Of a DNA stretch of 40,412 bases, positions 33,372 through 39,253 are shown piece after piece. The position numbers and the translations under genes were made by a program. Each line of letters starts with the position of its first letter. The stretch's first letter is position 1. The notes beneath the pieces were generated by a model that saw nothing but the letters and a program-made list of their open reading frames with translations, was not told where the DNA came from and made no database searches. The stretch lies in the IMG/VR virus record IMGVR_UViG_3300042887_000795, positions 1 to 40,412 of that record; one strand, given 5' to 3'. Source of the stretch: a virus.

Positions 33372-33803
33372 ATGCCACGCACCACCAAACTCGACCGCCT
33401 CCGCGCCGAACGCACCAAGGCGCTCGCCATGGTCAAGGCTTGCGAGGACGGCCACCGCCGTGCCGTCGCCGCCCTGCCCGAGACTGCCATGCTGGCCGAC
33501 GCCCGGCGCGAACACGAGGCCGCGTCCATCGCCTACATCCGCGAGCATGAGCGAGCCCAGCGCCGTGCCGAGATCCGCACCGAGTACGAGGTGCGCGAGA
33601 TCGACGAGGACGGGGACGCGATCGACTGCTGGATGTTCTCCTCCCGGGAGGATGCCATCCGCCAAGCGACCCGGCTGCACGGGCGCAGCCCTTCCGATCA
33701 CGCCGTGACCGTCGAGCGCGAGCGTGACGGTGACCGGAAGACCATTTGGCGTCGCGGCTCCGATGCCGCCCTCGAAGCATGGGAGGGCAACGCGACGGCG
33801 TGA
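33372..33803 (+). CDS. Right-arm protein, basic coiled-coil type (143 aa)
   Basis: MPRTTKLDRLRAERTKALAM starts a long charged helix (to about residue 70, ERAQRRAEIRTEYEVREIDE), followed by a compact region with CWMFSSREDAIRQATRLHGR. The second part resembles a small alpha/beta domain. The start follows a clear type A leader. A strong hairpin follows the gene. Function unknown. Confidence 0.65.
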   Translation: MPRTTKLDRLRAERTKALAMVKACEDGHRRAVAALPETAMLADARREHEAASIAYIREHERAQRRAEIRTEYEVREIDEDGDAIDCWMFSSREDAIRQATRLHGRSPSDHAVTVERERDGDRKTIWRRGSDAALEAWEGNATA

Positions 33804-33814
33804 CCCACGCGCAA

Positions 33815-33851
33815 CGCCCCACCTCCCGGCGCGAGCCGGGGGGACGGGGCG
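33815..33851 (+). terminator. GC hairpin with GCGA tetraloop, in the 33803-33893 gap
   Basis: CGCCCC-AC-CTCCCGGC pairs with GCCGGGGG-GA-GGGGCG around a GCGA loop. There is no T-run. With the hairpin at 32793-32825 it divides the right arm into blocks, each followed by the leader CCTGACCGAGGA. It could pause transcription or mark an RNA-cleavage or stability boundary. Confidence 0.5.
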
Positions 33852-33892
33852 GGTCGCGTGACCCGCATTCACACCTGACCGAGGAGAACGCC

Positions 33893-34483
33893 ATGAAGAC
33901 CGTCCGAATCCGATTCACCACCGACACACAGTTGACGATCGATGCCAGGATCGACCTCTCGTCCGACCGGGGGCACGAGCCCCTGACCCTGACGGTGGCC
34001 GTGTCCGTTTGCGGAGATCCCGTCTGCTGCCTCGACGAGGATCTCGAACACCTCCGCCCGATCTACCGCGCCACGGCATCGACGCTGGTCGCCGCCGCCC
34101 GGGCGCTCGATGACGCCCGCGAACTGTTCAACCACGGCGAGAGCGGCATGGAGGATGGCATCCGCGAGGCGCTGTGGGAGATCGTCCGCAATACCGTCGC
34201 CGGGCTGCTGATGGATCTCGGCGACACCGACGGCATCCGGCTCAAGGGTCGCCAGTTGCTCGGCTGCATCGTCACCGACATCATCAGCGTTCAGGAAACC
34301 GACCACGACAACGCCATCGACACGGGCGCTCTCGTGGCATGGGAGCGCGGGGAACTCGATGACGATCAGACCGCACGGCTGTTCCAGCGCCTGATCGACA
34401 CCGGGACCATCGGGCACCTTCAGGGCTGCTACCAGCGCGAGGCCATGCGCCTCGTCGCCCACGGCACGTGCCGGGGCCGCTGA
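33893..34483 (+). CDS. Right-arm protein of unknown function (196 aa)
   Basis: MKTVRIRFTTDTQLTIDARI begins a beta-rich first 50 residues, followed by a helical, acidic body (EDGIREALWEIVRNTVAGLL) and CLDEDLEHLRPIYR. Cysteines are scattered but do not form a clear zinc motif. The start has CCTGACCGAGGAGAACGCC. Unknown family. Confidence 0.65.
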   Translation: MKTVRIRFTTDTQLTIDARIDLSSDRGHEPLTLTVAVSVCGDPVCCLDEDLEHLRPIYRATASTLVAAARALDDARELFNHGESGMEDGIREALWEIVRNTVAGLLMDLGDTDGIRLKGRQLLGCIVTDIISVQETDHDNAIDTGALVAWERGELDDDQTARLFQRLIDTGTIGHLQGCYQREAMRLVAHGTCRGR

Positions 34484-34510
34484 CACCACACCACACGAGG
34501 AGACCCAGCC

Positions 34511-34699
34511 ATGAAGACCGACACGCACCCCACCTGCGCCCTGTGCCTGCAACGCCTCGAACGCCGCCGGGACGGGCTCGACGCCCGCGCCATCGGCGTG
34601 TGCCAGCCCTGCTACGACGGCACCAGCGACACCGCCCGCAGGCTGCACACCGAGTCCGCCGTCCGCACCATCCGCAAGGCGCGAAGCGTTCGCGCCTGA
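34511..34699 (+). CDS. Small zinc-ribbon-like protein (62 aa)
   Basis: CALC and CQPC form two C-x2-C pairs 20 or so residues apart (HPTCALCLQRLERRRDGLDA, then GVCQPCYDG), the layout of a zinc ribbon or knuckle. The C-terminus is basic. The start follows a type A leader. It could bind DNA, RNA or a host protein. The next two genes also carry Cys pairs. Confidence 0.65.
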   Translation: MKTDTHPTCALCLQRLERRRDGLDARAIGVCQPCYDGTSDTARRLHTESAVRTIRKARSVRA

Positions 34700-34724
34700 C
34701 ACACCACACGAGAGGAGACACACC

Positions 34725-34955
34725 ATGAACCCCATCGCACGATCCGAAGCGCAACGCCTGTTGCAGGCCCAGCGCGACTACGCGAAGACCCAAGCGGAGA
34801 TCCGCGCCCGGGTCGATGCCGAGATCGCCCGCCGCGCCGAGCATGACCGCCTGCACCCGCAGCCGGGCATCATCAACTCGTGCCCGCATTGCGGGCGCGA
34901 CTGCGAGCCCGGGGAGTCGCTGTGCGGCGATTCCGATTGCCCCCGTCACGACTGA
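34725..34955 (+). CDS. Small helical protein with C-terminal zinc ribbon (76 aa)
   Basis: A charged helix (ARSEAQRLLQAQRDYAKTQA to about residue 45) leads into SCPHCGRDCEPGESLCGDSD followed by CPRHD, a four- or five-Cys cluster typical of a small zinc ribbon. The start follows a type A leader with GAGAGGAGACACACC. Function not assignable. A coiled coil plus zinc tip suits a dimeric nucleic-acid or protein-binding factor. Confidence 0.65.
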   Translation: MNPIARSEAQRLLQAQRDYAKTQAEIRARVDAEIARRAEHDRLHPQPGIINSCPHCGRDCEPGESLCGDSDCPRHD

Positions 34956-34979
34956 CACCACACCACGAGGAGACACACC

Positions 34980-35438
34980 ATGACCGATCACCAGTTCGAG
35001 ATCGAAGTTCGCGTCCAGTTCGCGATCGTCCACCGCGCCACGCTGAAGGACCGCTGCCATGACGGCGCGGCGCTCGAAGCGCGGGCCATCACCCAGCGAC
35101 ACGGGCGCGGCGCAGTCGGCAGCGTGTTCATGCTCGCCGACAACGGGGAGTGGCTCCACGCCTACACCGTGGTCGGCGAGGAGATCGCGCCCGGCCCCGA
35201 CTACGACGCCGTCGAGCGCCTGAACGCGGACGGGCCGCGCTGGTGCGACCATTGCGGGCAGCGCGTGTATCCGCACACGGCGCGGTTCGTGCCATCGCTG
35301 CGGGTGCCGATCGACTCCGCGAACGCGGGCGAGAGCGCCATGCTCTGCCGCAAGTGCCATGCAACCCACGAGGAAGGCGGCACGTTGCTCGCCGACCGCG
35401 ACCCCATCACGGGAGCCGAGTACGGCTCGCTCACCTGA
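34980..35438 (+). CDS. Right-arm protein with CxxC zinc-binding pairs (152 aa)
   Basis: The first 75 residues form a beta-rich region (FEIEVRVQFAIVHRATLKDR, then GRGAVGSVFMLADNGEWLHA). Residues about 88-130 carry CDHCGQRVYPHTARF and CRKCHATHEEGG, two C-x2-C pairs that probably bind one zinc. It starts at an ATG following a type A leader. Third of three consecutive Cys-pair genes, but it is not an obvious duplicate of the others. Confidence 0.65.
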   Translation: MTDHQFEIEVRVQFAIVHRATLKDRCHDGAALEARAITQRHGRGAVGSVFMLADNGEWLHAYTVVGEEIAPGPDYDAVERLNADGPRWCDHCGQRVYPHTARFVPSLRVPIDSANAGESAMLCRKCHATHEEGGTLLADRDPITGAEYGSLT

Positions 35439-35464
35439 CCCAACACACTCACGAGGAGAACGCC

Positions 35465-35920
35465 ATGAAGACCATCACGATCAAGACCGCCAACGCCTGC
35501 CACCCGCTCGCACCCGCCGTGCTTCGCCAACTGGGCGGGGGGAGGGAGGCGATCAGCGCCGCCCTCGACGCCGCCAAGCACGGTGCCGACGCCGGGTTCC
35601 CCGGGTTCACCTACTGCGCCGACACCACGGCATTCGCCATTCGCAACCGCCTGAACATCGGCTACTCGCTGGCCCAGCAGGCGGAGGAACTCGGCGAGGA
35701 CGGCCCGGTGTCGCTGGTGCGCGAGTTCCGGTGCCTGAACGACCTCTCCAAGACCGACCGCCTGCCGTCCGAGCGGGCGATCGCACTCGCCATCTACGGC
35801 GGGCGCATCCGCCCCGGCGACGACGACCTCGCCGACGAGGTGGGCTACATCCTCAACGCCATCGCATGGTGGGCGCTCGAAGAGGTCGGTCGCGCCATCG
35901 AGGCGGAGGCGGAGCGATGA
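35465..35920 (+). CDS. Conserved phage protein, DUF7222-like (151 aa)
   Basis: The centre AALDAAKHGADAGFPGFTYC then ADTTAFAIRNRLNIGYSLAQ and QAEELGEDGPVSLV follows a phage domain I recall as DUF7222, in which HGADAGFxGFxYY, a short helix and LxEQAEELG are stable. The family has no known biochemical function. The start follows a shorter leader, CACGAGGAGAACGCC. The stop overlaps a short possible frame (ATGA). Confidence 0.65.
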   Translation: MKTITIKTANACHPLAPAVLRQLGGGREAISAALDAAKHGADAGFPGFTYCADTTAFAIRNRLNIGYSLAQQAEELGEDGPVSLVREFRCLNDLSKTDRLPSERAIALAIYGGRIRPGDDDLADEVGYILNAIAWWALEEVGRAIEAEAER

Positions 35921-36015
35921 GCCGCCTCGCACTCGCCGTCACGCTTTCGTTTCACTTCGCCCGGCTCGCCCGGGTCCGCACCACACGCGGCAGCAGCCGC
36001 AGGAGACACTCGTGA
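35917..36015 (+). CDS. Possible tiny basic peptide (32 aa)
   Basis: MSRLALAVTLSFHFARLARV then RTTRGSSRRRHS. The ATG overlaps the previous stop and its stop overlaps the next GTG, which looks like coupling. However, the second half coincides with the leader of the next gene (CACCACACG, AGGAGACAC), so it may be non-coding leader sequence read by chance. Confidence 0.25.
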   Translation: MSRLALAVTLSFHFARLARVRTTRGSSRRRHS

Positions 36016-36386
36016 AGTACCTCGTTTCGTTCGTTTCGCTCGCCCTCGTCGCCGCCCCGTCGGCGGCGCAGGATCTCGCCATCCCCGTCGGCAGCACGTG
36101 GTTCGTGAATGGCAAGCCCGTGTCGGACTTCGGCTGGTTCGTCATGTGGCCGGGCGGGGCGGTCAACCGCTACCCGGGCGGGATGATCGGCGGGCACGGG
36201 CTCGACACGGTCCCGGGCATCCTGCCGGGCAACCCGTGGGGGCTGGCCCCCGTTTCCCCAGCAGCGGCCCTAGGATCGCCTAGGATCGATCCGCAGCCGT
36301 GGTACGGGCCTCCGGCCATCGCCGAGCCCCTGACGCGCTGGAACGGTCCTAGCGCCTTTGACGCGAGCCTCTCGTGGCGGTGGTGA
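36012..36386 (+). CDS. Secreted Gly/Pro/Trp-rich protein (124 aa)
   Basis: From a GTG at 36012: MKYLVSFVSLALVAAPSAAQ is a classical Sec signal peptide with an A-x-A cleavage site before Gln/Asp. The mature part is rich in Gly, Pro and Trp (SDFGWFVMWPGGAVNRYPGG, WYGPPAIAEPLTRW) and has no Cys. An early-operon exported protein might act in the periplasm, for example in superinfection exclusion or as an atypical lysis factor, but nothing settles it. It is the last gene before the terminator. Confidence 0.6.
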   Translation: MKYLVSFVSLALVAAPSAAQDLAIPVGSTWFVNGKPVSDFGWFVMWPGGAVNRYPGGMIGGHGLDTVPGILPGNPWGLAPVSPAAALGSPRIDPQPWYGPPAIAEPLTRWNGPSAFDASLSWRW

Positions 36387-36418
36387 CCCGGTCACCCGTC
36401 CGATCCAACCTCCTCGGG

Positions 36419-36449
36419 CCGTAAGTCCCTACGACGGGATCCCTTACGG
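36419..36449 (+). terminator. Hairpin before the right-arm terminator
   Basis: CCGTAAG pairs with CTTACGG across 17 bases, and TCCC/GGGA can pair inside. It lies 32 bases after the last right-arm stop and just before the stronger terminator. It contains GGGATCCC, also present twice at 36960-36989. Confidence 0.4.
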
Positions 36450-36452
36450 CAG

Positions 36453-36489
36453 GCAGCGCCCGGTGTCATGGCCGGGCGTTGCTGTTTCT
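36453..36489 (+). terminator. Intrinsic terminator of the right-arm operon
   Basis: GCAGCGCCCGG pairs with CCGGGCGTTGC around an 8-base loop, followed by TGTTTCT. It ends plus-strand transcription where it meets the minus-strand nuclease operon (stop at 36538). The remaining bases to 36537 hold no gene. Confidence 0.65.
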
Positions 36490-36537
36490 ATGCCCGGACG
36501 CGACCGGGGCTCGCGCCCATAGCCACGAGGCACCGGG

Positions 36538-36954
36538 CTAGAAGACCTTGAACGCCTCGACCGGGATCAGCGCCACGCGCTCGATGTCGGCGGGGTCGTT
36601 TCGGTCCCGGCGGCCCCCGGCGGCCACCTCGTGGGGGGCGTCGGCAAGGTTCACCCAGCCCCGGGCATCGGACCACGAGACGAGGAGGATGGGTGCGATG
36701 GTCCGGGCGGACGCCTCGGCGAGCATGGCCTCGACCTTCGCGTGGCTGATGAGGTAGGTGGGGTAGGCGTTGATGCCGTTCGTGCGGCACTTCACCTCGA
36801 CGATCGCGACCACGTCGCCGTCGAGGGTGGCCTCGAAGTCCCAGTTGCAGAGCGGCGGGCACTCGTGGGCTTGGCACCCGTAGGACTGGCAGAACCAGCC
36901 CATGACGGTGCGCTGCCTGTTCCGGTCCTCGGCTCGTTCGTAGGTGGGTCGCAT
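36538..36954 (-). CDS. PD-(D/E)XK-superfamily nuclease-like protein (138 aa)
   Basis: The core WDFEATLDGDVVAIVEVKCR places an Asp/Glu cluster and a beta-hairpin E-V-K as in PD-(D/E)XK nucleases (VRR-NUC or similar). Before it are two Cys pairs (GWFCQSYGCQAHECPPLCNW) that may bind zinc. After it ARTIAPILLVSWSDARGW supplies the next strand. The preferred start is ATG 36954. It lies after the RusA-like gene, so a role in resolving or trimming phage recombination intermediates is likely. Confidence 0.65.
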   Translation of the reverse strand: MRPTYERAEDRNRQRTVMGWFCQSYGCQAHECPPLCNWDFEATLDGDVVAIVEVKCRTNGINAYPTYLISHAKVEAMLAEASARTIAPILLVSWSDARGWVNLADAPHEVAAGGRRDRNDPADIERVALIPVEAFKVF

Positions 36955-36959
36955 GGAAA

Positions 36960-36989
36960 GGGATCCCGACGGCCAAACGCCGGGATCCC
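36960..36989. repeat. Inverted repeat of GGGATCCCG in the rusA-nuclease gap
   Basis: GGGATCCCG at 36960-36968 and CGGGATCCC at 36981-36989 form a perfect 9-base inverted repeat with a 12-base loop in the gap between the RusA-like stop and the nuclease start. Each arm also contains the 8-base palindrome GGGATCCC. No T-run. Function unknown: mRNA hairpin controlling the downstream gene, or a protein site. Confidence 0.5.
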
Positions 36990-37011
36990 ATAGGCCCACG
37001 CTTCGGGTGCG

Positions 37012-37404
37012 TCAGTCACCGTGGCGTGGTTCGGCGGGCATCGTACTGGCCTCGATCTCCAGTAGCCCGCGCTTCTCGCCGGGCGGCAGCACCGAGATCT
37101 CGACGCACCGCACGACGGCATCGTCCTTCCACCACCCGGCGTCGGTGAGGCCGTCGATGTAACTCTTGCAGCGCGAGAGGGCGTTGTCGCAGTCGAGGAG
37201 GCGGCGGGTCGGGCAATGCCAGCGAATGACCAGCCGCACGGCGTCGAGCGGCTCGCCACGAGGCACCGCCTGCGCGGCGATGAACGCGGTCATGCGGTCG
37301 GCGTTCGCGGCGCGGTGGCGCACGACCCAATGCCCCCGCGAGTTCGCGCCCTTCAAGGCCGGAAGCGGCAGTTCAACGCGAAGGCGGCTGGTACTCGTCG
37401 CCAT
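37012..37404 (-). CDS. RusA-like Holliday-junction resolvase (130 aa)
   Basis: The core DCDNALSRCKSYIDGLTDAG followed by WWKDD matches the RusA signature, in which D-x-D-N, a Lys, D-A-L-x-x-A-G and D-D hold the metal-binding acids. Relative to E. coli RusA there appear to be three extra residues between D-x-D-N and the catalytic Lys. The first strand (RVELPLPALKGANSRGHWVV) is also RusA-like. It would cut branched intermediates made by RecE/RecT or by replication. The ATG at 37404 overlaps the preceding gene by 32 bases. Confidence 0.75.
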   Translation of the reverse strand: MATSTSRLRVELPLPALKGANSRGHWVVRHRAANADRMTAFIAAQAVPRGEPLDAVRLVIRWHCPTRRLLDCDNALSRCKSYIDGLTDAGWWKDDAVVRCVEISVLPPGEKRGLLEIEASTMPAEPRHGD

Positions 37405-37657
37405 TTGCGATCCGCTCCATCGCCTGCTTCATGTGCTGGTGGAGTTTGGCGACGTTGCGCTTCGCGACCGGGCCGCAGGCTTCGAGCCCGCCGAGGTACT
37501 GCAACTTGAACATGACGTAAGTCGCGAGTTCGTCGAGGCTTGACGCGGCGAGCGCGTGCGCCGACTCCCTCGCGATCGACTTGTCGAGTTGGTTCTTGAG
37601 GTGCCGCGCATACGCCTGCGGCCCCATCACCGCCATCGTTTCCTGTGTGGTGTCCAT
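37373..37657 (-). CDS. Small helical protein of unknown function (94 aa)
   Basis: MDTTQETMAVMGPQAYARHL then NQLDKSIARESAHALAASSL: an all-helical, charged protein without cysteine clusters except CGPV, and no known domain. The ATG at 37657 has AAGGAGAAGGG directly upstream. It is the first gene behind the operator-like palindrome 37679-37698 and leads the RusA/nuclease operon. Confidence 0.65.
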   Translation of the reverse strand: MDTTQETMAVMGPQAYARHLKNQLDKSIARESAHALAASSLDELATYVMFKLQYLGGLEACGPVAKRNVAKLHQHMKQAMERIANGDEYQPPSR

Positions 37658-37678
37658 GACCCTTCTCCTTGGCATGAA

Positions 37679-37698
37679 GTGTGGTGATTGTACCACCT
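37679..37698. promoter_or_regulatory. Operator-like palindrome with -10-like box, front of rusA operon
   Basis: GTGTGGTG-ATTG-TACCACCT matches the RHH-gene palindrome at 12 of 16 arm positions with the same spacing. On the minus strand it contains TACAAT (37692-37687), a 5-of-6 match to a -10 box; no good -35 is seen upstream, where the terminator lies. A bound protein would cover the -10 box. Confidence 0.5.
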
Positions 37699-37700
37699 CG

Positions 37701-37731
37701 AAAAAGAAATCGCCCCGCCTTGCGACGGGGC
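37701..37731 (-). terminator. Intrinsic terminator of the recombination/replication operon
   Basis: On the minus strand GCCCCG, an 8-base loop and CGGGGC are followed by GATTTCTTTTT. This is the best-formed terminator in the window. It ends the transcript that comes from the RHH promoter through recE/recT-like genes to the gene at 38062, just before the promoter region of the rusA operon. Confidence 0.75.
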
Positions 37732-38061
37732 TTGCGTTTGCACTCGGCTGGCGGCTAGAGTGCTGGTTCCTCAACCAAACGCGCTCGCATCATAGCGCAC
37801 GAGCCTCGCGGGGCGATGATGCCGCAGACGATCCCGGCGCGGTAGGGGATCAGGGTGATAGACGCAGGTGCTGACCCTACCCTGCGCCAGTCCTTCGGAC
37901 TGCGCTCCTCGACGATGGCAGCGGCTGGTTGACCCCCAGCGAAATGGTGAGAATCGTCGCAACGGGAAACCTCGCATGGCTCCGGCCGGGCTGAGAATCC
38001 TGAGACCTCGGATGCCCGGGGTCTCGGTGTTCCTGCACCCACCAGCCGAACTGGAAGCGAG
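37732..38061. other. Gene-free 330-base structured region (ncRNA or origin candidate)
   Basis: No convincing gene fits here; the frames found have no ribosome site or composition typical of this phage. The DNA is rich in inverted repeats. GCGC-C-AGTCC, loop TTC, GGACT-GCGC at 37884-37905 is a strong hairpin. GCACTC/GAGTGC lies near 37739-37762, TGGTT-CCTC-AACCA at about 37765-37778 and GAGACC/GGTCTC at about 38001-38026. TGAGAATC occurs twice. It lies between the terminator and the 38062 gene, on the 3' side of the replication operon. It may be a 3' RNA, a regulatory RNA or part of an origin. Confidence 0.4.
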
Positions 38062-38505
38062 TCAGGCACGGCGGGGGTGCTTCCGGCAGTAGTCGATGGC
38101 CGAGGCAAGCGCCTTCGGGGTGACGAGTGCCATGTCAAACCTCCTCCTCACCGCCTGAATCTCCTCCGCGCTCGCTTCCGCCACCGTCTTCTCCGCCCAG
38201 CGTTGAAACTCCTCCTCCTCCGCCTGTGATGGGCCTTGGACGGACACGAACCGTGCCTCCGGCGGACGGCCGACGGCAGGGCGGAGGTGGGTGGTGCGCT
38301 CGCAATACTCCGCATGGATCCGGGTCAGGTCGGGCACGGCCTGACGCACGAGGCGGTGTCCCTCGATGATGGTGCGGAGGATGTCCTGATGGAGCGATCC
38401 CCACCGCTCGTTGAGGATCCTCCCCTCCGCATCGGACGGCTTCCACTTCGGCCACAGCGCCGCCATCAGGCGCTTGTTGTCGTTCCATGTCGGCTTGTCA
38501 TCCAT
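38062..38505 (-). CDS. Putative replication accessory protein (147 aa)
   Basis: The opening NDNKRLMAALWPKWKPSDAE then LHQDILRTIIEGHRLVRQAV and VPDLTRIHAEY resembles a short phage domain of W-P-x-W-x-x-(T/S)-D-x-E type found in helicase-loader or replisome-organiser proteins. The second half is helical and charged, EEEEFQRWAEKTVAEASAEE, without ATPase motifs. It is the last gene of the recombination operon. The helicase-loader link is only a weak resemblance. The ATG at 38505 overlaps the previous stop. Confidence 0.55.
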   Translation of the reverse strand: MDDKPTWNDNKRLMAALWPKWKPSDAEGRILNERWGSLHQDILRTIIEGHRLVRQAVPDLTRIHAEYCERTTHLRPAVGRPPEARFVSVQGPSQAEEEEFQRWAEKTVAEASAEEIQAVRRRFDMALVTPKALASAIDYCRKHPRRA

Positions 38506-38767
38506 CGCCCATCGCCTCCTCGATCATGTCGATCCTCATCCGGTTCACCCACAGGGGAGTCGCCTCCCCGACGTACGCGCCGACCACGTTGAACTCCATG
38601 TGTTCGGTCGCCTCCTCCTCGGTCATCTTGTCCCGGCGCATGAAGTGCTTCACGGCCTTGTCGTAGTCGTAGACGGCACGGACATGGCCGCTCCACTCCC
38701 GCGTCAGGCCGATGAATGCGCGGTCGAGCCCCATCACGAGCATGATTTGCTTCTGTTCCTTCGCCAT
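38498..38767 (-). CDS. Small protein of unknown function (89 aa)
   Basis: From the ATG at 38767: MAKEQKQIMLVMGLDRAFIG then SGHVRAVYDYDKAVKHFMRR and EEATEHMEFNVVGAYVGEAT, a mixed alpha/beta small protein with no familiar motif. GGGAGAAGG lies just upstream and a second in-frame ATG is one codon earlier. This phrase (HMEFNVVGAYVGE) is shared by short phage proteins of unknown function. Confidence 0.6.
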   Translation of the reverse strand: MAKEQKQIMLVMGLDRAFIGLTREWSGHVRAVYDYDKAVKHFMRRDKMTEEEATEHMEFNVVGAYVGEATPLWVNRMRIDMIEEAMGDG

Positions 38768-39048
38768 CATCCTTCTCCCGAGTAGAGGGTGCGTTCCAGT
38801 TCCGCGAATCCCATGCTCGGCATCCGCTTCACGAGCCAACGATACTTCTCCTGCATCCGGTTCAGGCGGTCGCAGACGAGCCAAGCGTTGTGGCGGCAGT
38901 CGAGGTCGAACTGCTCCTGTTCCGATTCCTGATCGCTGTAGCGCACGAGGTGCCGGACCACGTCGCCCGGCAGCGCCGCGTACTCGGTGACGGTCCAGCG
39001 CGGCAGCGTGAAGCCCTGCTCGTCCGCGTGTCGGTCATAGTTTGTCAC
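38767..39048 (-). CDS. Small protein of unknown function (93 aa)
   Basis: From a GTG at 39048 with AAAGGA upstream: TNYDRHADEQGFTLPRWTVT then YSDQESEQEQFDLDCRHNAW and RLNRMQEKYRWLVKRMPSMG. Charged and helical, ends LERTLYSGEG. Tightly coupled at both ends. Function unknown. Confidence 0.6.
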   Translation of the reverse strand: MTNYDRHADEQGFTLPRWTVTEYAALPGDVVRHLVRYSDQESEQEQFDLDCRHNAWLVCDRLNRMQEKYRWLVKRMPSMGFAELERTLYSGEG

Positions 39049-39253
39049 AGAAGTCCTTTCTGTCCCAGCAGTCCCAGCCGCGATCCTCGGCGCACTCACG
39101 CGGCGGCTGCGTCGATGCGTAGCACACCTCGCGCCGTGCCGCATCGCGCTCGGCGGTGAGGGTCTCGATGGTGTCGGCGGCTGCACGCATCAGCGCCGCG
39201 TCGAGACCTCCCGTCTCGCGCAGCCGCTTCACGATGTGTTCCATGTGTGTCAT
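39035..39253 (-). CDS. Small Cys-containing protein of unknown function (72 aa)
   Basis: MTHMEHIVKRLRETGGLDAA opens a helical protein ending CAEDRGWDCWDRKDFCDKL, where several Cys and Trp residues gather. The ATG at 39253 overlaps the previous gene. Its end overlaps the next start. The Cys-rich end may bind metal. Unknown family. Confidence 0.55.
   Translation of the reverse strand: MTHMEHIVKRLRETGGLDAALMRAAADTIETLTAERDAARREVCYASTQPPRECAEDRGWDCWDRKDFCDKL

Larger units (their letters stand above)
32642..36011 (+). promoter_or_regulatory. Recurring leader modules in front of right-arm genes
   Basis: Nearly every right-arm start is preceded by one of two leaders. Type A is stop, then CACCACAC repeats, then ACGAGGAGACACACC and ATG (before 32673, 33372, 34511, 34725, 34980 and, weaker, 35465 and 36012). 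Type B is CCTGACCGAGGA(G) and ATG (before 32249, 32869 and 33893). Type B follows the promoter or a hairpin, and type A follows a stop directly. The CACCAC units resemble the operator arm. The modules guarantee strong ribosome sites and may act as recombination points for gene exchange. Confidence 0.65.

Noticed and set aside
37739-37790. Possible tRNA suggested by a GGTTCC-type stretch and nearby stems
   Set aside because: No cloverleaf, acceptor stem or anticodon arm of the right size can be drawn.
37755-38138. Minus-strand frame of 127 codons in the gene-free region
   Set aside because: No ribosome site, overlaps the 38062 gene's stop, and composition differs from real genes here; the DNA is better explained by hairpins.
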